A stretch of DNA of 39,937 nucleotides from JACQHM01 sp964535215 (GTDB lineage Bacteria; Methylomirabilota; Methylomirabilia; Methylomirabilales; JACQHM01): NCBI GenBank assembly GCA_964535215.1, contig CAZHST010000027.1, positions 1-39,937 on the forward strand, read 5' to 3'. The stretch's first letter is position 1. Every line of letters starts with the position of its first letter. Of the stretch, positions 32,920 through 39,937 are shown piece by piece. Made by a program: the position numbers and the translations under genes. The notes under the pieces were generated by a model. It had not been told where the DNA came from. It saw nothing but the letters and a program-made list of their open reading frames with translations, and did not search any database.

Positions 32920-33449
32920 TACGGGGCCCTCACCGTCCCCGTCGGGAGGACCTCGATGGTCCGCGGGGTGCCGGTGGCGTTCACCAGGGTGATCCGGATC
33001 GGTGGCGTGACGGGGCAGTTGGGGTTGGTCAAGGGTAAGGCCCCCCGGGCGTCGAAACAAACTCGGGTCCGCGTCACATTGCCGCTGTCCTTGATTGACT
33101 GGATAGTGATCCCCTGGAACTCGCTGGCCAGGTCGTACCAACCGGTCACCTCTGTCCACGTGCTCCCCCCATCGGTGCTCCGTTCGATCCGGTACTTACT
33201 CGGCGCGGCCGGGGAGAGATCGTTCCCCCAGTGGAGGGAGGCCTGACCTCCTCGGCTGACGGCCACCGACTGGGCATACCGGAGATCCACCAGCACCTTC
33301 TGCACGGCCCCGTCGAACCTGTAATTTTGGAGAAGGGTCAGGAAGAAAGGCAGGGAGGCTCCGGCCAGGATCACGATCATGGCCAGCGCCACCAGCAGCT
33401 CGATGACGGTAAAGCCTTTCCCTCCCTCCTGTCCGGTCCATCCCCTCAC
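32919..33449 (-). CDS. FimT/GspH-like minor prepilin (cassette A)
   Basis: A 176-aa prepilin. Leader of 12 residues ending GGKG, then FTVIELLVALAMIVILAGAS with Glu at +5. GAVQKVLVDLRYAQSVAVSRG is the FimT/GspH signature region, and the globular part has CFDARGALP near the C-terminus. GTG start at 33449 with AAGGGG six bases upstream. It is the first gene behind a sigma-54 promoter (33476-33491), with a leader of only about 16 bases. FimT starts the canonical fimT-pilV-pilW-pilX order seen here. Confidence 0.87.
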   Translation of the reverse strand: MRGWTGQEGGKGFTVIELLVALAMIVILAGASLPFFLTLLQNYRFDGAVQKVLVDLRYAQSVAVSRGGQASLHWGNDLSPAAPSKYRIERSTDGGSTWTEVTGWYDLASEFQGITIQSIKDSGNVTRTRVCFDARGALPLTNPNCPVTPPIRITLVNATGTPRTIEVLPTGTVRAP

Positions 33450-33475
33450 CTGTCGCCCCTTCTGCCGCTAAAATA

Positions 33476-33491
33476 TGCAATATCAATGCCA
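33476..33491 (-). promoter_or_regulatory. Sigma-54 (RpoN) promoter of minor-pilin cassette A
   Basis: On the minus strand TGGCAT-N5-TTGCA: the -24 GG is at 33490-33489 and the -12 GC at 33478-33477, exactly ten bases apart. This matches the consensus TGGCAC-N5-TTGCA except for one base. It predicts a start near 33465, 16 bases before the GTG, with the ribosome site (33461-33456) inside that short leader. It needs an activator such as PilR, not visible here. Confidence 0.8.
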
Positions 33492-33514
33492 AGGATCCCC
33501 AGCGGGAGAAGACA

Positions 33515-33574
33515 AAGGTCTAAAGACCTTGAGAGAAATGCATCCCTGGTATTAGGATGTTACGTTAAGTAACA
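33515..33574 (-). promoter_or_regulatory. Two inverted repeats upstream of the sigma-54 promoter
   Basis: AAGGTCT-AA-AGACCTT (33515-33530) and TGTTAC-GTTAA-GTAACA (33558-33574). They lie about 35 to 110 bases upstream of the predicted start, where enhancer-binding activators usually bind. The first could also be the end-of-transcript stem of the gene that stops at 33605. Both are perfect dyads in the 155-base gap. Confidence 0.5.
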
Positions 33575-33604
33575 GGGTAGGTAAGGCTGTTCGTAAGCGT
33601 TCAG

Positions 33605-34561
33605 TTAGGCGAGTGTGATGTCGGCCACGGCTGATCGGACGATGTACAGCTTCAGGTTGTTGCTTTCAGGATCCACGGGGAAGAAGAAGAAACCTCGCCT
33701 CCCGGGGTCGGAAACTTCGGCGGTCAGGACATATCCCCACAGCTCCTCCCCATCGTGGAACCGAACGATCGCCCTTCGGCCGAACTCGTTGGCGATCTCG
33801 AAATCCTTCCGCTCATCATAGAAAGGCCGGCCCGTGTAGCTCTTCACAAAGAAAAGGGCCTTCAACCCCGCGAGGTCGAGGGTCTCCTCCATCCCGTCAT
33901 CAGCCCTGATCACCGTCAGGGTACCCGATTCCGGGGAAAAGTCTCGGAGGAGGCCTTTCACCATCTGTCCATCCCGCCCTCGGGCAACCACCGGCCTGGG
34001 TTCAGCGATTCCCGCCTTGGTGAGATCAACAACGAAGGTGGTCCTGTCCTCGTCCACCAGGATTGCGTCCTTCACCAGGAAGCCTCCGTAGGAGACGACA
34101 ACGGAATAGGGGCCAGGCTCCAGGAAGAAGAAGGTCCCTTGTTGAAACTTCGTGGTATGGAAATTCGGGTCCGCCTTTTGAACAAGAACCTCGGCCCCAT
34201 CTACGTCTTTCCCCCCCCGGACGACCCGGATGTTGACCTCGTAGCTCTCGGCGGGTAGCTCGAAGGTGCAGAGGGTTGTCCTCCCGGGGACCACCGTCAC
34301 CCGTTGGACCCGTTCAAACGAACCGTAAACGTTTCGATAGGCGTGATGGTAACTACTCTCCCGGCGGGGGTCTGCCATCAGCCCTTTCAACACCAGGGTG
34401 TACTCACCAGCCGGTAACTCAAAGGCCTTTCCCTCAAAGGTGATGGGCATCTCCTCTTTCAGCTCCTTGATGGAGAGGGTCAGGCTGTGGTGGTAGGCCG
34501 TGTGGTAGCTGAGCCTGACCTCCAGGATGCCCTTTTCTCTTTTCTTGAACAGGCCTCGCAT
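33605..34561 (-). CDS. Unknown cytosolic protein between minor-pilin cassettes
   Basis: Function not recognised. 318 aa from the ATG at 34561, with no signal peptide or membrane helix. The first part (about 10-110) is beta-rich (ILEVRLSYHTAYHHSLTLSI, LPAGEYTLVLKG). A middle part resembles carboxypeptidase-regulatory or Ig-like carrier domains (about 115-195, YEVNIRVVRGGKDVDGAEVL, LEPGPYSVVVSYGG). The C-terminal part (about 215-318) has LKALFFVKSYTGRPFYDERK, VRFHDGEELWGYV and RGFFFFPVDPESNN. From memory, that pattern recurs in proteins joined to PilZ, TPR or roadblock domains. Upstream in-frame codons to 34786 overlap pilX and are probably not used. The 70-base gap before it holds a 7-bp hairpin (34582-34600). 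Confidence 0.6.
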   Translation of the reverse strand: MRGLFKKREKGILEVRLSYHTAYHHSLTLSIKELKEEMPITFEGKAFELPAGEYTLVLKGLMADPRRESSYHHAYRNVYGSFERVQRVTVVPGRTTLCTFELPAESYEVNIRVVRGGKDVDGAEVLVQKADPNFHTTKFQQGTFFFLEPGPYSVVVSYGGFLVKDAILVDEDRTTFVVDLTKAGIAEPRPVVARGRDGQMVKGLLRDFSPESGTLTVIRADDGMEETLDLAGLKALFFVKSYTGRPFYDERKDFEIANEFGRRAIVRFHDGEELWGYVLTAEVSDPGRRGFFFFPVDPESNNLKLYIVRSAVADITLA

Positions 34562-34631
34562 ACCTTCTCGCCTCAAGGACGGGAGGGCATAAAGCCCTCC
34601 TCTACATCGAATATGGGTTTTGTTGGGGGCT

Positions 34632-35981
34632 CTAAGAGGAGGGGAGGACCTCCTGCCAGGTGCCCCCCACCGGTTGCCAATCCTTATCTTGAGGTTTATA
34701 GGGACATGGACTTGAGCCTGGAGTGATATCACAAGGAGATGTCTTCCGAAGGGCCGCGTCGAAGTGGACCTTGTTATCCTGCGCAAGATTAATGCTCCTT
34801 CCGATGAGGGAGCCGTAGATCTCCGAATCCTTCTGAGTTGTGATGTCGGTGTCTGGGGCGTAGATGGCCCCGTAGAACTTCAATTCCTTATCAAAGGACA
34901 CCCCACGCTCGCTGCCTTCTGTTCTTTTGAAAGAGGAATAGATCAGGAGGTTGGTCGGGAGGCCCGGGGGTGGCTTGCTCGGCAATGTACAGGCCGAGTT
35001 GTCGAACTTACTAATGTTGATCTCCGCATCCTTATCCACATTTATCTTGCCGTTGATATAGATCTTGACCTGCCCGGCCGGGCAGATCTTCAGCTTGGCC
35101 TCTTTTGCCATTTTGATGCTGAAGTCACTGCCATCCTTGTAGAAGGAGTAGGTCCCACCAGACAAAACGATTGTCCCCTTTTCGCCAACGTCTAACTTGC
35201 CGTAGTTTCCAGGATTTAATGGCACCGTGTCGTTATTCCCCACCGTGACGTTTGACCCTGAGGAGAACATAAACGAAACCGATGGCAACGTCACAGGATT
35301 GGAAAAAGAGGTTTCAACCCCTGTCACGACGGCACCGCTTTGTTTTGCGATCGTCCCTCTGGCAACGGCGCGACATTCTACCCTGGCGCCCGACTTCAAC
35401 CGGATGTTGCCGTTGCTCCCGATCTCGGCCTTCGTCCCCGGAGCGCTGGGATTGTACGCCCCCCGGCTGGAATCGTAGCTATCGACCTGGCTACTCTCGC
35501 CGATGTCGAGTTCCGGATCACCGGTAGGATCAGTACCCTGGGCGAACAGGGCCATGCTGAAGAGGGGACCCCTCAGGGTAACCTTAACCTTGGCCTGGGC
35601 CCTGGTGGGTGATGTGCTGTTCGGCACGTAGCCGAATGCCTCGACGATTCTCTGATCGAGGGTGGCTCCCAAATTGACGGTCCGGGTGAAGGTCCCCGAG
35701 CCTAAAGACACATCCCTTAAGGAGGAGCAGACCGCTCCGGCGTTCAAGTCGGAGATGGTCTTGTTCAGCCCGGCCTCGGCCAGGTAGAAGGCCTGGATGG
35801 CATTTCGTTCATTGAAGGCGATCTGACTCTCGGTAGAGGAGATGGTCATGAAAGCCGTCCCCAGGAGGAGCAGGAGTCCCATGAGCAGGAGGGCGATGAC
35901 CAGCGCCGCCCCCCGTTCGGCAACCTCTACCCTCCCTCCTCCTGAAGGGGGGAGGTCTCGTCGGTCCATCTTCCACCTCAT
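34632..35981 (-). CDS. PilX-like minor pilin with large C-terminal domain (cassette B)
   Basis: A 449-aa protein. The PilX_N-type start has RGAALVIALLLMGLLLLLGT (about 23-42), then ISSTESQIAFNERNAIQA and FYLAEAGLNKTI. The C-terminal domain has many short beta repeats: AEIGSNGNIRLKSGARVECR, VTVGNNDTVPLNPGNYGKLD, GTIVLSGGTYSFYKDGSDFS, YGAIYAPDTDITTQKDSEIY. It ends with GSLIGRSINLAQDNKVHFD. This looks like a stacked beta-solenoid often found in PilX-like or collagen-binding surface proteins. The ATG overlaps the pilW stop by four bases. It differs strongly from the cassette A PilX after the N-terminal 80 residues. Confidence 0.78.
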   Translation of the reverse strand: MRWKMDRRDLPPSGGGRVEVAERGAALVIALLLMGLLLLLGTAFMTISSTESQIAFNERNAIQAFYLAEAGLNKTISDLNAGAVCSSLRDVSLGSGTFTRTVNLGATLDQRIVEAFGYVPNSTSPTRAQAKVKVTLRGPLFSMALFAQGTDPTGDPELDIGESSQVDSYDSSRGAYNPSAPGTKAEIGSNGNIRLKSGARVECRAVARGTIAKQSGAVVTGVETSFSNPVTLPSVSFMFSSGSNVTVGNNDTVPLNPGNYGKLDVGEKGTIVLSGGTYSFYKDGSDFSIKMAKEAKLKICPAGQVKIYINGKINVDKDAEINISKFDNSACTLPSKPPPGLPTNLLIYSSFKRTEGSERGVSFDKELKFYGAIYAPDTDITTQKDSEIYGSLIGRSINLAQDNKVHFDAALRKTSPCDITPGSSPCPYKPQDKDWQPVGGTWQEVLPSS

Positions 35982-36607
35982 GGTTGGAGGCTCAGGTTCC
36001 GTGGCGTGACCTCTGATCGGAGGGCATACGAACGAGGCCCCTCCCGGGGAAGGGTGTCAGAGGTCGTCAGGGTGATGGTGACCCGGCGGATGTCTTTGAG
36101 GCTCCCAGAGGCGACAGGGGGAGTGATCGGGTTATTGATCGCATCGTAGTACGTGAAGGTTAACCCTGTGATCTTCTCGGCAAGGGGCTGGGCACCACCG
36201 GTGTTCGACCATCCTGTGGCACAGTCCGATCCTGAAAAAGTGTTCCACTGCTGACGCTTGATCTTCGGCGGGTTGGACAAGCTGTCGTGGGTGTACTGGA
36301 TTTTCTCACTGCTGCCATCGCCGTTAAGATCGGTGATGAAACTGATACTGGTCGCCGTCGCTGATTGGATGGCTGTGGTGCATGGCAGGGGGAGGGAGCC
36401 GAAGCCGACCATCCGGAGCTCCCGGACCATTCGATCCAGGGCCACCCGGGCGTTCTGTTGAAGATCCGCGTCCGCCTCCCCCTTGTTAAACGTTGATTGG
36501 TTGGTCTCGAACATCATGTAGATCGTCAGCACCAGGAGGACCCCAATCGTTGCTGCGACCAGGAGCTCCATGAGGGTGAAGCCCCTGGAATCAATACTGC
36601 GCCACAT
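35978..36607 (-). CDS. PilW-like minor prepilin (cassette B)
   Basis: A 209-aa prepilin. The short leader MWRSIDSRG is followed by FTLMELLVAATIGVLLVLTI with Glu at +5. The PilW-like ADLQQNARVALDRMVRELRM and GFGSLPLPCTT are close to cassette A (VQQNTRIALGQMIREIRLAG). The ATG lies 17 bases inside the pilV 3' end, in another frame. Two cysteines (about 66 and 116) match positions where the cassette A copy also has cysteines. Confidence 0.85.
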   Translation of the reverse strand: MWRSIDSRGFTLMELLVAATIGVLLVLTIYMMFETNQSTFNKGEADADLQQNARVALDRMVRELRMVGFGSLPLPCTTAIQSATATSISFITDLNGDGSSEKIQYTHDSLSNPPKIKRQQWNTFSGSDCATGWSNTGGAQPLAEKITGLTFTYYDAINNPITPPVASGSLKDIRRVTITLTTSDTLPREGPRSYALRSEVTPRNLSLQP

Positions 36608-37028
36608 AGCTTACCAGTTCCACCTTCTTGGTGCCGTACCGTTCGGTCCAGCTTACGCTTACCGTGATCCTCCGCAAGTCGGACGTTTCAGAATCCACTT
36701 TGACACTTCCCAATCCCGAGGGGAGTCCCACAGCCACCATGTCATCCCGCCACTTCCGGCAGTTCGTGGCGATCGAGTCGGTCCCGGATCCACAGGCACC
36801 GGTGTTCAGGTCGTTATAGGAGGCAAGGTTGGTGAAGGACTCGTTCCTCAAAATCTCCATCATCTCCTGGGCCAGGGCCGTCGCCTTGGTGATCTCCCCC
36901 CCGTACTTCACATTCTGGTATGCGGAGGGAAACATCCCGGCAACGGCCAGGATGCCGACGGCCAGGACGGCTGAGGTAATTAAGATCTCCGGCAGCGTGA
37001 GGCCTTTTTCATCACCGAGGGCGCTCAT
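36591..37028 (-). CDS. PilV-like minor prepilin (cassette B)
   Basis: A 145-aa prepilin. Leader MSALGDEKG, then LTLPEILITSAVLAVGILAV with Glu at +5. The following GMFPSAYQNVKYGGEITKAT is nearly the same as in cassette A (SMFPTAYSNVEYGGKRTKAV), showing that the cassettes are paralogous. ATG at 37028 overlaps the fimT stop (ATGA). In-frame codons further upstream overlap fimT and I left them out. Confidence 0.85.
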   Translation of the reverse strand: MSALGDEKGLTLPEILITSAVLAVGILAVAGMFPSAYQNVKYGGEITKATALAQEMMEILRNESFTNLASYNDLNTGACGSGTDSIATNCRKWRDDMVAVGLPSGLGSVKVDSETSDLRRITVSVSWTERYGTKKVELVSYVAQY

Positions 37029-37525
37029 GGACAGCTTCCCTCCTTCTCCACGAGAACCCTTCCCGTTGAGGCGGTTCTCACCGCATAGGTCCCGATGGAA
37101 TTGGCCAAGATGAGTATGCCTCCGCTCGCGTCTCCTTTGGTATCGAAGGTGATGGCCGTGGTGCTGCTGCACCTTGTCATGCTGACCCCTGCCGCGAAGG
37201 GAAGCCCTTTCGAATCCAACACCCAGCTTGTCTCCTCTCGTTCAAGGACGTAGCCGTTCGCCGGGACTGTCGTGGTGCAACTGGTGAAACAGACCCTGTG
37301 CCGCTTTTGGAGGGAGACCGCCTTCTGCCGGGCCAATCGCAGGTCACCGGCCAACTGCCAGGCGGCGGCCCTCAGGCGGTAGCCCTGGAGGAGGCCGGTG
37401 ACAACGGGGATGGAGGCAAAGGCCAGAATAAGGATGATGGCGATGGCGATTAACAGCTCGATAGCGGTGAAGCCGCACGGCAGATGCTTCGAAGCCCGAA
37501 GAGCCCTAAAAAGCCTCCCCTGCAT
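37025..37525 (-). CDS. FimT/GspH-like minor prepilin (cassette B)
   Basis: A 166-aa prepilin. An 18-residue basic leader ends HLPCG, then FTAIELLIAIAIILILAFAS with Glu at +5. AAAWQLAGDLRLARQKAVSLQKRHRVCF is the FimT region; only LARQKAVSLQKR is highly typical. ATG at 37525 has GGTGGAG eight bases upstream; a GTG at 37570 would lengthen the leader to 33 residues. The gene follows the metallo-beta-lactamase-like gene by 53 bases (8 if GTG). First pilin of cassette B. Confidence 0.85.
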   Translation of the reverse strand: MQGRLFRALRASKHLPCGFTAIELLIAIAIILILAFASIPVVTGLLQGYRLRAAAWQLAGDLRLARQKAVSLQKRHRVCFTSCTTTVPANGYVLEREETSWVLDSKGLPFAAGVSMTRCSSTTAITFDTKGDASGGILILANSIGTYAVRTASTGRVLVEKEGSCP

Positions 37526-37578
37526 GGTTTCGCTCCACCCTGCCCTGGAAGGCTGCCGGGTTCTGATCACGGCTCCCG

Positions 37579-38334
37579 CTAGACCTGATAGCTCCTCCCT
37601 TCCTCCAAGAGCTGGACCTGGGGAACGTGTTGGAGCTCTTCGGCGATCTCCTTCAAGAACTGCGGTTTGACATGGTAGATGTAGATGGGGATCCGGGCGC
37701 CCACCTTTTTCAGCTCCTCCTGGAGACCGTTGGGGGTCAGGTGCCTGCTGGCATCGGCCACGGTCTGGTAACGGTTCGGGAAGGAGGACTCCGTGATGAT
37801 CGCCTTTAGCGATTGCAGGGATCGTGCCATCGCCCAGACCTCGTCGGTCGGGCCCGTGTCACCGGTGTAGAGGAGCGTGGTCCCGTCCCGCTCGACGAAG
37901 AACCCGACGGCCTTGACCACATGGTTGACCTGGACGGCCCTGATCGTATAGTCCCCGATTCTGAACGGGACCCGCTCGGGAATGGCGTGAAACTCCAGGA
38001 TTGGGGCCGAGGGGGAGGGGAGGCAGGTGAAGTCGGGCCAGAGGATGTTGTTGAAGAGATGGTCCTTCAGATCCTTCAGCACCTTCTTGAGGCTGTAGAC
38101 CCGGATAGGCTTCTCACGGCACGCGAAGACGTTATCGGCCAGGAAGGCCAACCCCACCGTGTGGTTGATGTGGGCGTGGGTCACCAGGATATGGTCAATC
38201 CTGGTCTGCTCCTCCAGGGACAGGACGGAGGTCACGGATCCCGCGTCCAGGAGCAAGGTTTCATCAATCAGGAAGCTGGGGTGATGGAACCCTGACGCCT
38301 CCCCCCCAAAGCAGCCAAGGACCCGAATCTTCAT
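37579..38334 (-). CDS. Metallo-beta-lactamase-fold protein, class II cyclic-nucleotide phosphodiesterase-like
   Basis: A 251-aa cytoplasmic protein resembling 3',5'-cyclic-nucleotide phosphodiesterases of the PDE1/CpdP (class II) type. The N-terminus IRVLGCFGGEASGFHHPSF contains the family's SG..-PSFLID pattern. The metal motif is THAHINH (His53, His55, Asn57, His58), where the usual form is HxHxDH. Later ligand regions look conserved: VNHVVKAVG, LYTGDTGPTDEVW, ITESSFPNR and YHVKPQF. Asn for Asp at residue 57 could alter metal use or activity. The ATG overlaps the HD-GYP stop (ATGA), so the two are coupled. Cyclic nucleotide hydrolysis is inferred, not shown. Confidence 0.75.
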   Translation of the reverse strand: MKIRVLGCFGGEASGFHHPSFLIDETLLLDAGSVTSVLSLEEQTRIDHILVTHAHINHTVGLAFLADNVFACREKPIRVYSLKKVLKDLKDHLFNNILWPDFTCLPSPSAPILEFHAIPERVPFRIGDYTIRAVQVNHVVKAVGFFVERDGTTLLYTGDTGPTDEVWAMARSLQSLKAIITESSFPNRYQTVADASRHLTPNGLQEELKKVGARIPIYIYHVKPQFLKEIAEELQHVPQVQLLEEGRSYQV

Positions 38335-39937
38335 GATCTCCCCCGTTCAGCCCCCCCATCCGAGGGCTGGCTTTTGATCCTCCCATCCGCATGGGCCCTG
38401 AGGAAGGCTTGGACCACCTCTGGATCGAACTGGGTTCCTGCAAACCGTTGAAGCTCGGCCAGGGCCACCTCATCAGAGAGGCGTTTTCGATACGGACGGT
38501 CGGTTGTCATGGCGTCGAAGGTATCCACCACCGCGATGATCCGAGCGGCCAGGGGGATCTCCTGCCCCTTCAGCCCATCCGGGTATCCCCTCCCGTCCAC
38601 CCGCTCCTGGTGGTGGCGGATCGCCGGGACAACGGGCTTCAACTGTTTGACGTGGGAGATCAGGTCCGCCCCGATGGTGGTGTGGGCCTTCATCAGCACG
38701 TACTCATCTTCACTCAAGCCTGCTTCCTTCCGGAGGACGGCATCGTCAATGCCGATCTTCCCCACGTCGTGGAGGATGGCCCCCAGGCGGAGGTGCTCCA
38801 GCTCCTCCGGGGAAAGGCCCATCACTTCCCCGACGGCAACGGCATACTCCTGCACCCTTTTCACATGCCCGCCCGTATAGGGGTCTCGTCGCTCGATGGC
38901 CTCGGCCAGGGTCTCGATGGTGCTCAGGAAGGTACTTCGGACCTCTTCGTAAAGCCTGGCGTTCTCCAGGGCGATGGCCACCTGGTTGGCTAGGGCGGCG
39001 AAGAGTTCCATGTCCTCCTGGCTGAAGGATCTCCCGTTCAGCCGGTTGATCGCCTGGAGGACGCCGATGATCTTCCCCTTGCTCTTAACCGGCAGACAGG
39101 CCATGTTCCTCGTGACGAACCCGGTCCGCTCATCGGCCCCGTGGAAGAAGCGGGGATCCTGACTCACGTCGTTCAAGACGAGGGGCTTCCCCTCCTTGGC
39201 CACCCACCCGGCGATCCCCTGCCCCATCTTTAAGCGGATCTCCTTGACCTTCTCGCCCCTCTCCCCGAGGGCCACCTCGAAGACCAGCTCCTGGGCCTCC
39301 TCGTCCAGCAGGAGAAGGGAGCCCACCTCGCACTCCATCAGGCGGACGATGGCCTCCATGGCCCGCCGGAGGACCTCCTTGGTCTCCAGGGTCGAGTTCA
39401 GGATGGCGGACAGTTCCATCAGGGTGTTCAACTGGGTCACCTTCCGCTGGGAGGCCTCGAGGAGCCTGGCGTTCTCCATGACGATGGCGATCTGGTGGGC
39501 GATGGGAAGGAGGAATTCCACGTCTTCAGGGGTGAACGGGGAACTCTCCTTCCTCCCCTTAAGCTCGAGAAGCCCCACCACCTGCCCGGCGGCCTTCAGG
39601 GGAAGGGTCAGGGAGGAAGCGGTGAGGAGGGCCTCCCCCCGCTCGACCACCGGACCGGCCAGGGCCTGGGGAAGCGGGTCCCGACAGACCTTCCCCTCTA
39701 CCGAGCCCTCCTCGCCCTGCACCTTGAAGATCACCTCCCCCGTCTCCCGATCGAGCTGGAGCAGGGCCCCGGACAGGGCCCCTACCTCCCGGACGATCAG
39801 CTCCAGGTAGAAGGCCAGAAGGCTGTCAATCTCGAACGTGGCCATGGACGCTTTGCTCACCTCCTGGATGAGGCGAAGCTTCGTCTCGTGAGTCTGAAGC
39901 CTCTTCTGAAGGGATGCCTGATCTTCCCCCCCCCTGA
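38331..39937 (-). CDS. GAF-GAF-HD-GYP signalling protein, N-terminus beyond the window
   Basis: A probable cyclic-di-GMP phosphodiesterase with two GAF sensor domains. A GTG at 39860 would give 509 aa. However, the frame stays open to the right edge and reads LRLIQEVSKAS, which looks like the helix that begins a GAF domain, so the true start is outside. Numbered from 39860: GAF1 about 13-135, GAF2 about 155-300 (GIAGWVAKEGKPLVLNDVS), then HD-GYP about 315-495. The last has GGHVKRV (His332), LHDVGKIGI (His364, Asp365), HTTIGADL (His393), HH (416-417) and the GYP loop DGRGYPDGLKG. All metal ligands and the GYP motif are intact. Followed by the overlapping metallo-beta-lactamase gene and cassette B. 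Confidence 0.88.
   Translation of the reverse strand, partial: RGGEDQASLQKRLQTHETKLRLIQEVSKASMATFEIDSLLAFYLELIVREVGALSGALLQLDRETGEVIFKVQGEEGSVEGKVCRDPLPQALAGPVVERGEALLTASSLTLPLKAAGQVVGLLELKGRKESSPFTPEDVEFLLPIAHQIAIVMENARLLEASQRKVTQLNTLMELSAILNSTLETKEVLRRAMEAIVRLMECEVGSLLLLDEEAQELVFEVALGERGEKVKEIRLKMGQGIAGWVAKEGKPLVLNDVSQDPRFFHGADERTGFVTRNMACLPVKSKGKIIGVLQAINRLNGRSFSQEDMELFAALANQVAIALENARLYEEVRSTFLSTIETLAEAIERRDPYTGGHVKRVQEYAVAVGEVMGLSPEELEHLRLGAILHDVGKIGIDDAVLRKEAGLSEDEYVLMKAHTTIGADLISHVKQLKPVVPAIRHHQERVDGRGYPDGLKGQEIPLAARIIAVVDTFDAMTTDRPYRKRLSDEVALAELQRFAGTQFDPEVVQAFLRAHADGRIKSQPSDGGAERGRS

Noticed and set aside
34562..34786. 75-codon N-terminal extension of the unknown protein at 33605-34561
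   Set aside because: It overlaps the pilX gene in another frame, is Arg/Pro-rich like shadow sequence, and the protein-like sequence begins at ATG 34561.

Overview
The window looks like chromosomal core sequence from a Gram-negative bacterium of fairly high GC content. Evidence for this is an outer-membrane secretin (PilQ), a periplasmic-binding-protein ABC importer, IHF, a SPOR protein and dense overlapping operons. Almost every gene lies on the minus strand. The exceptions are rpmB and possibly one small unknown gene near the left end. The gene set (surE-pcm, ihfA-merR, scattered aro genes with roadblock and TPR proteins, pilMNOPQ with minor pilins) would fit Methylomirabilota/NC10 or a deltaproteobacteria-like lineage. 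That placement is an inference and no taxonomic marker was searched.

Region 1 (1-10975) is housekeeping. Read on the minus strand it runs recG, rsmD, coaD, aspartate-family aminotransferase, miaB, tandem-SPOR protein, ihfA, merR, tRNA-Pro(GGG), a terminator-like hairpin, surE, pcm, tRNA-Pro(CGG). After about 380 bases follow a SLOG/LOG-like gene, acylphosphatase and apt, which is cut by the left edge. rpmB runs divergently from recG behind a good sigma-70 promoter.

Region 2 (10982-24329) starts with a bifunctional Rel/SpoT (ppGpp) enzyme. It then holds a compact minus-strand series: aroC, aroK, aroB, a TPR protein, a roadblock protein, aroQ, efp, thiE, livK, livH, livM, livG, livF. It combines shikimate-pathway steps, thiamine synthesis, EF-P and a complete branched-chain amino acid (HAAT family) importer. 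aroC carries five perfect copies of a 7-bp repeat in its coding sequence.

Region 3 (24410-39937) is the most interesting part: a type IV pilus locus, transcribed leftward. It begins at the right edge with a GAF-GAF-HD-GYP protein whose start lies outside the window. A class-II cyclic-nucleotide-phosphodiesterase-like metallo-beta-lactamase protein overlaps it by four bases. Next comes minor-pilin cassette B (fimT, pilV, pilW, pilX), then a cytosolic protein of unknown function. Cassette A (fimT, pilV, pilW, pilX again) follows, behind a near-perfect sigma-54 promoter. Then come a membrane-anchored Ig-like/cytochrome c fusion and pilMNOPQ behind its own sigma-70-type promoter, ending at a terminator. 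No pilA, pilB, pilC, pilT or pilY1 lies in the window. The physical coupling of nucleotide second-messenger enzymes, two pilus-priming sets and a haem protein suggests a regulated pilus or adhesion module.
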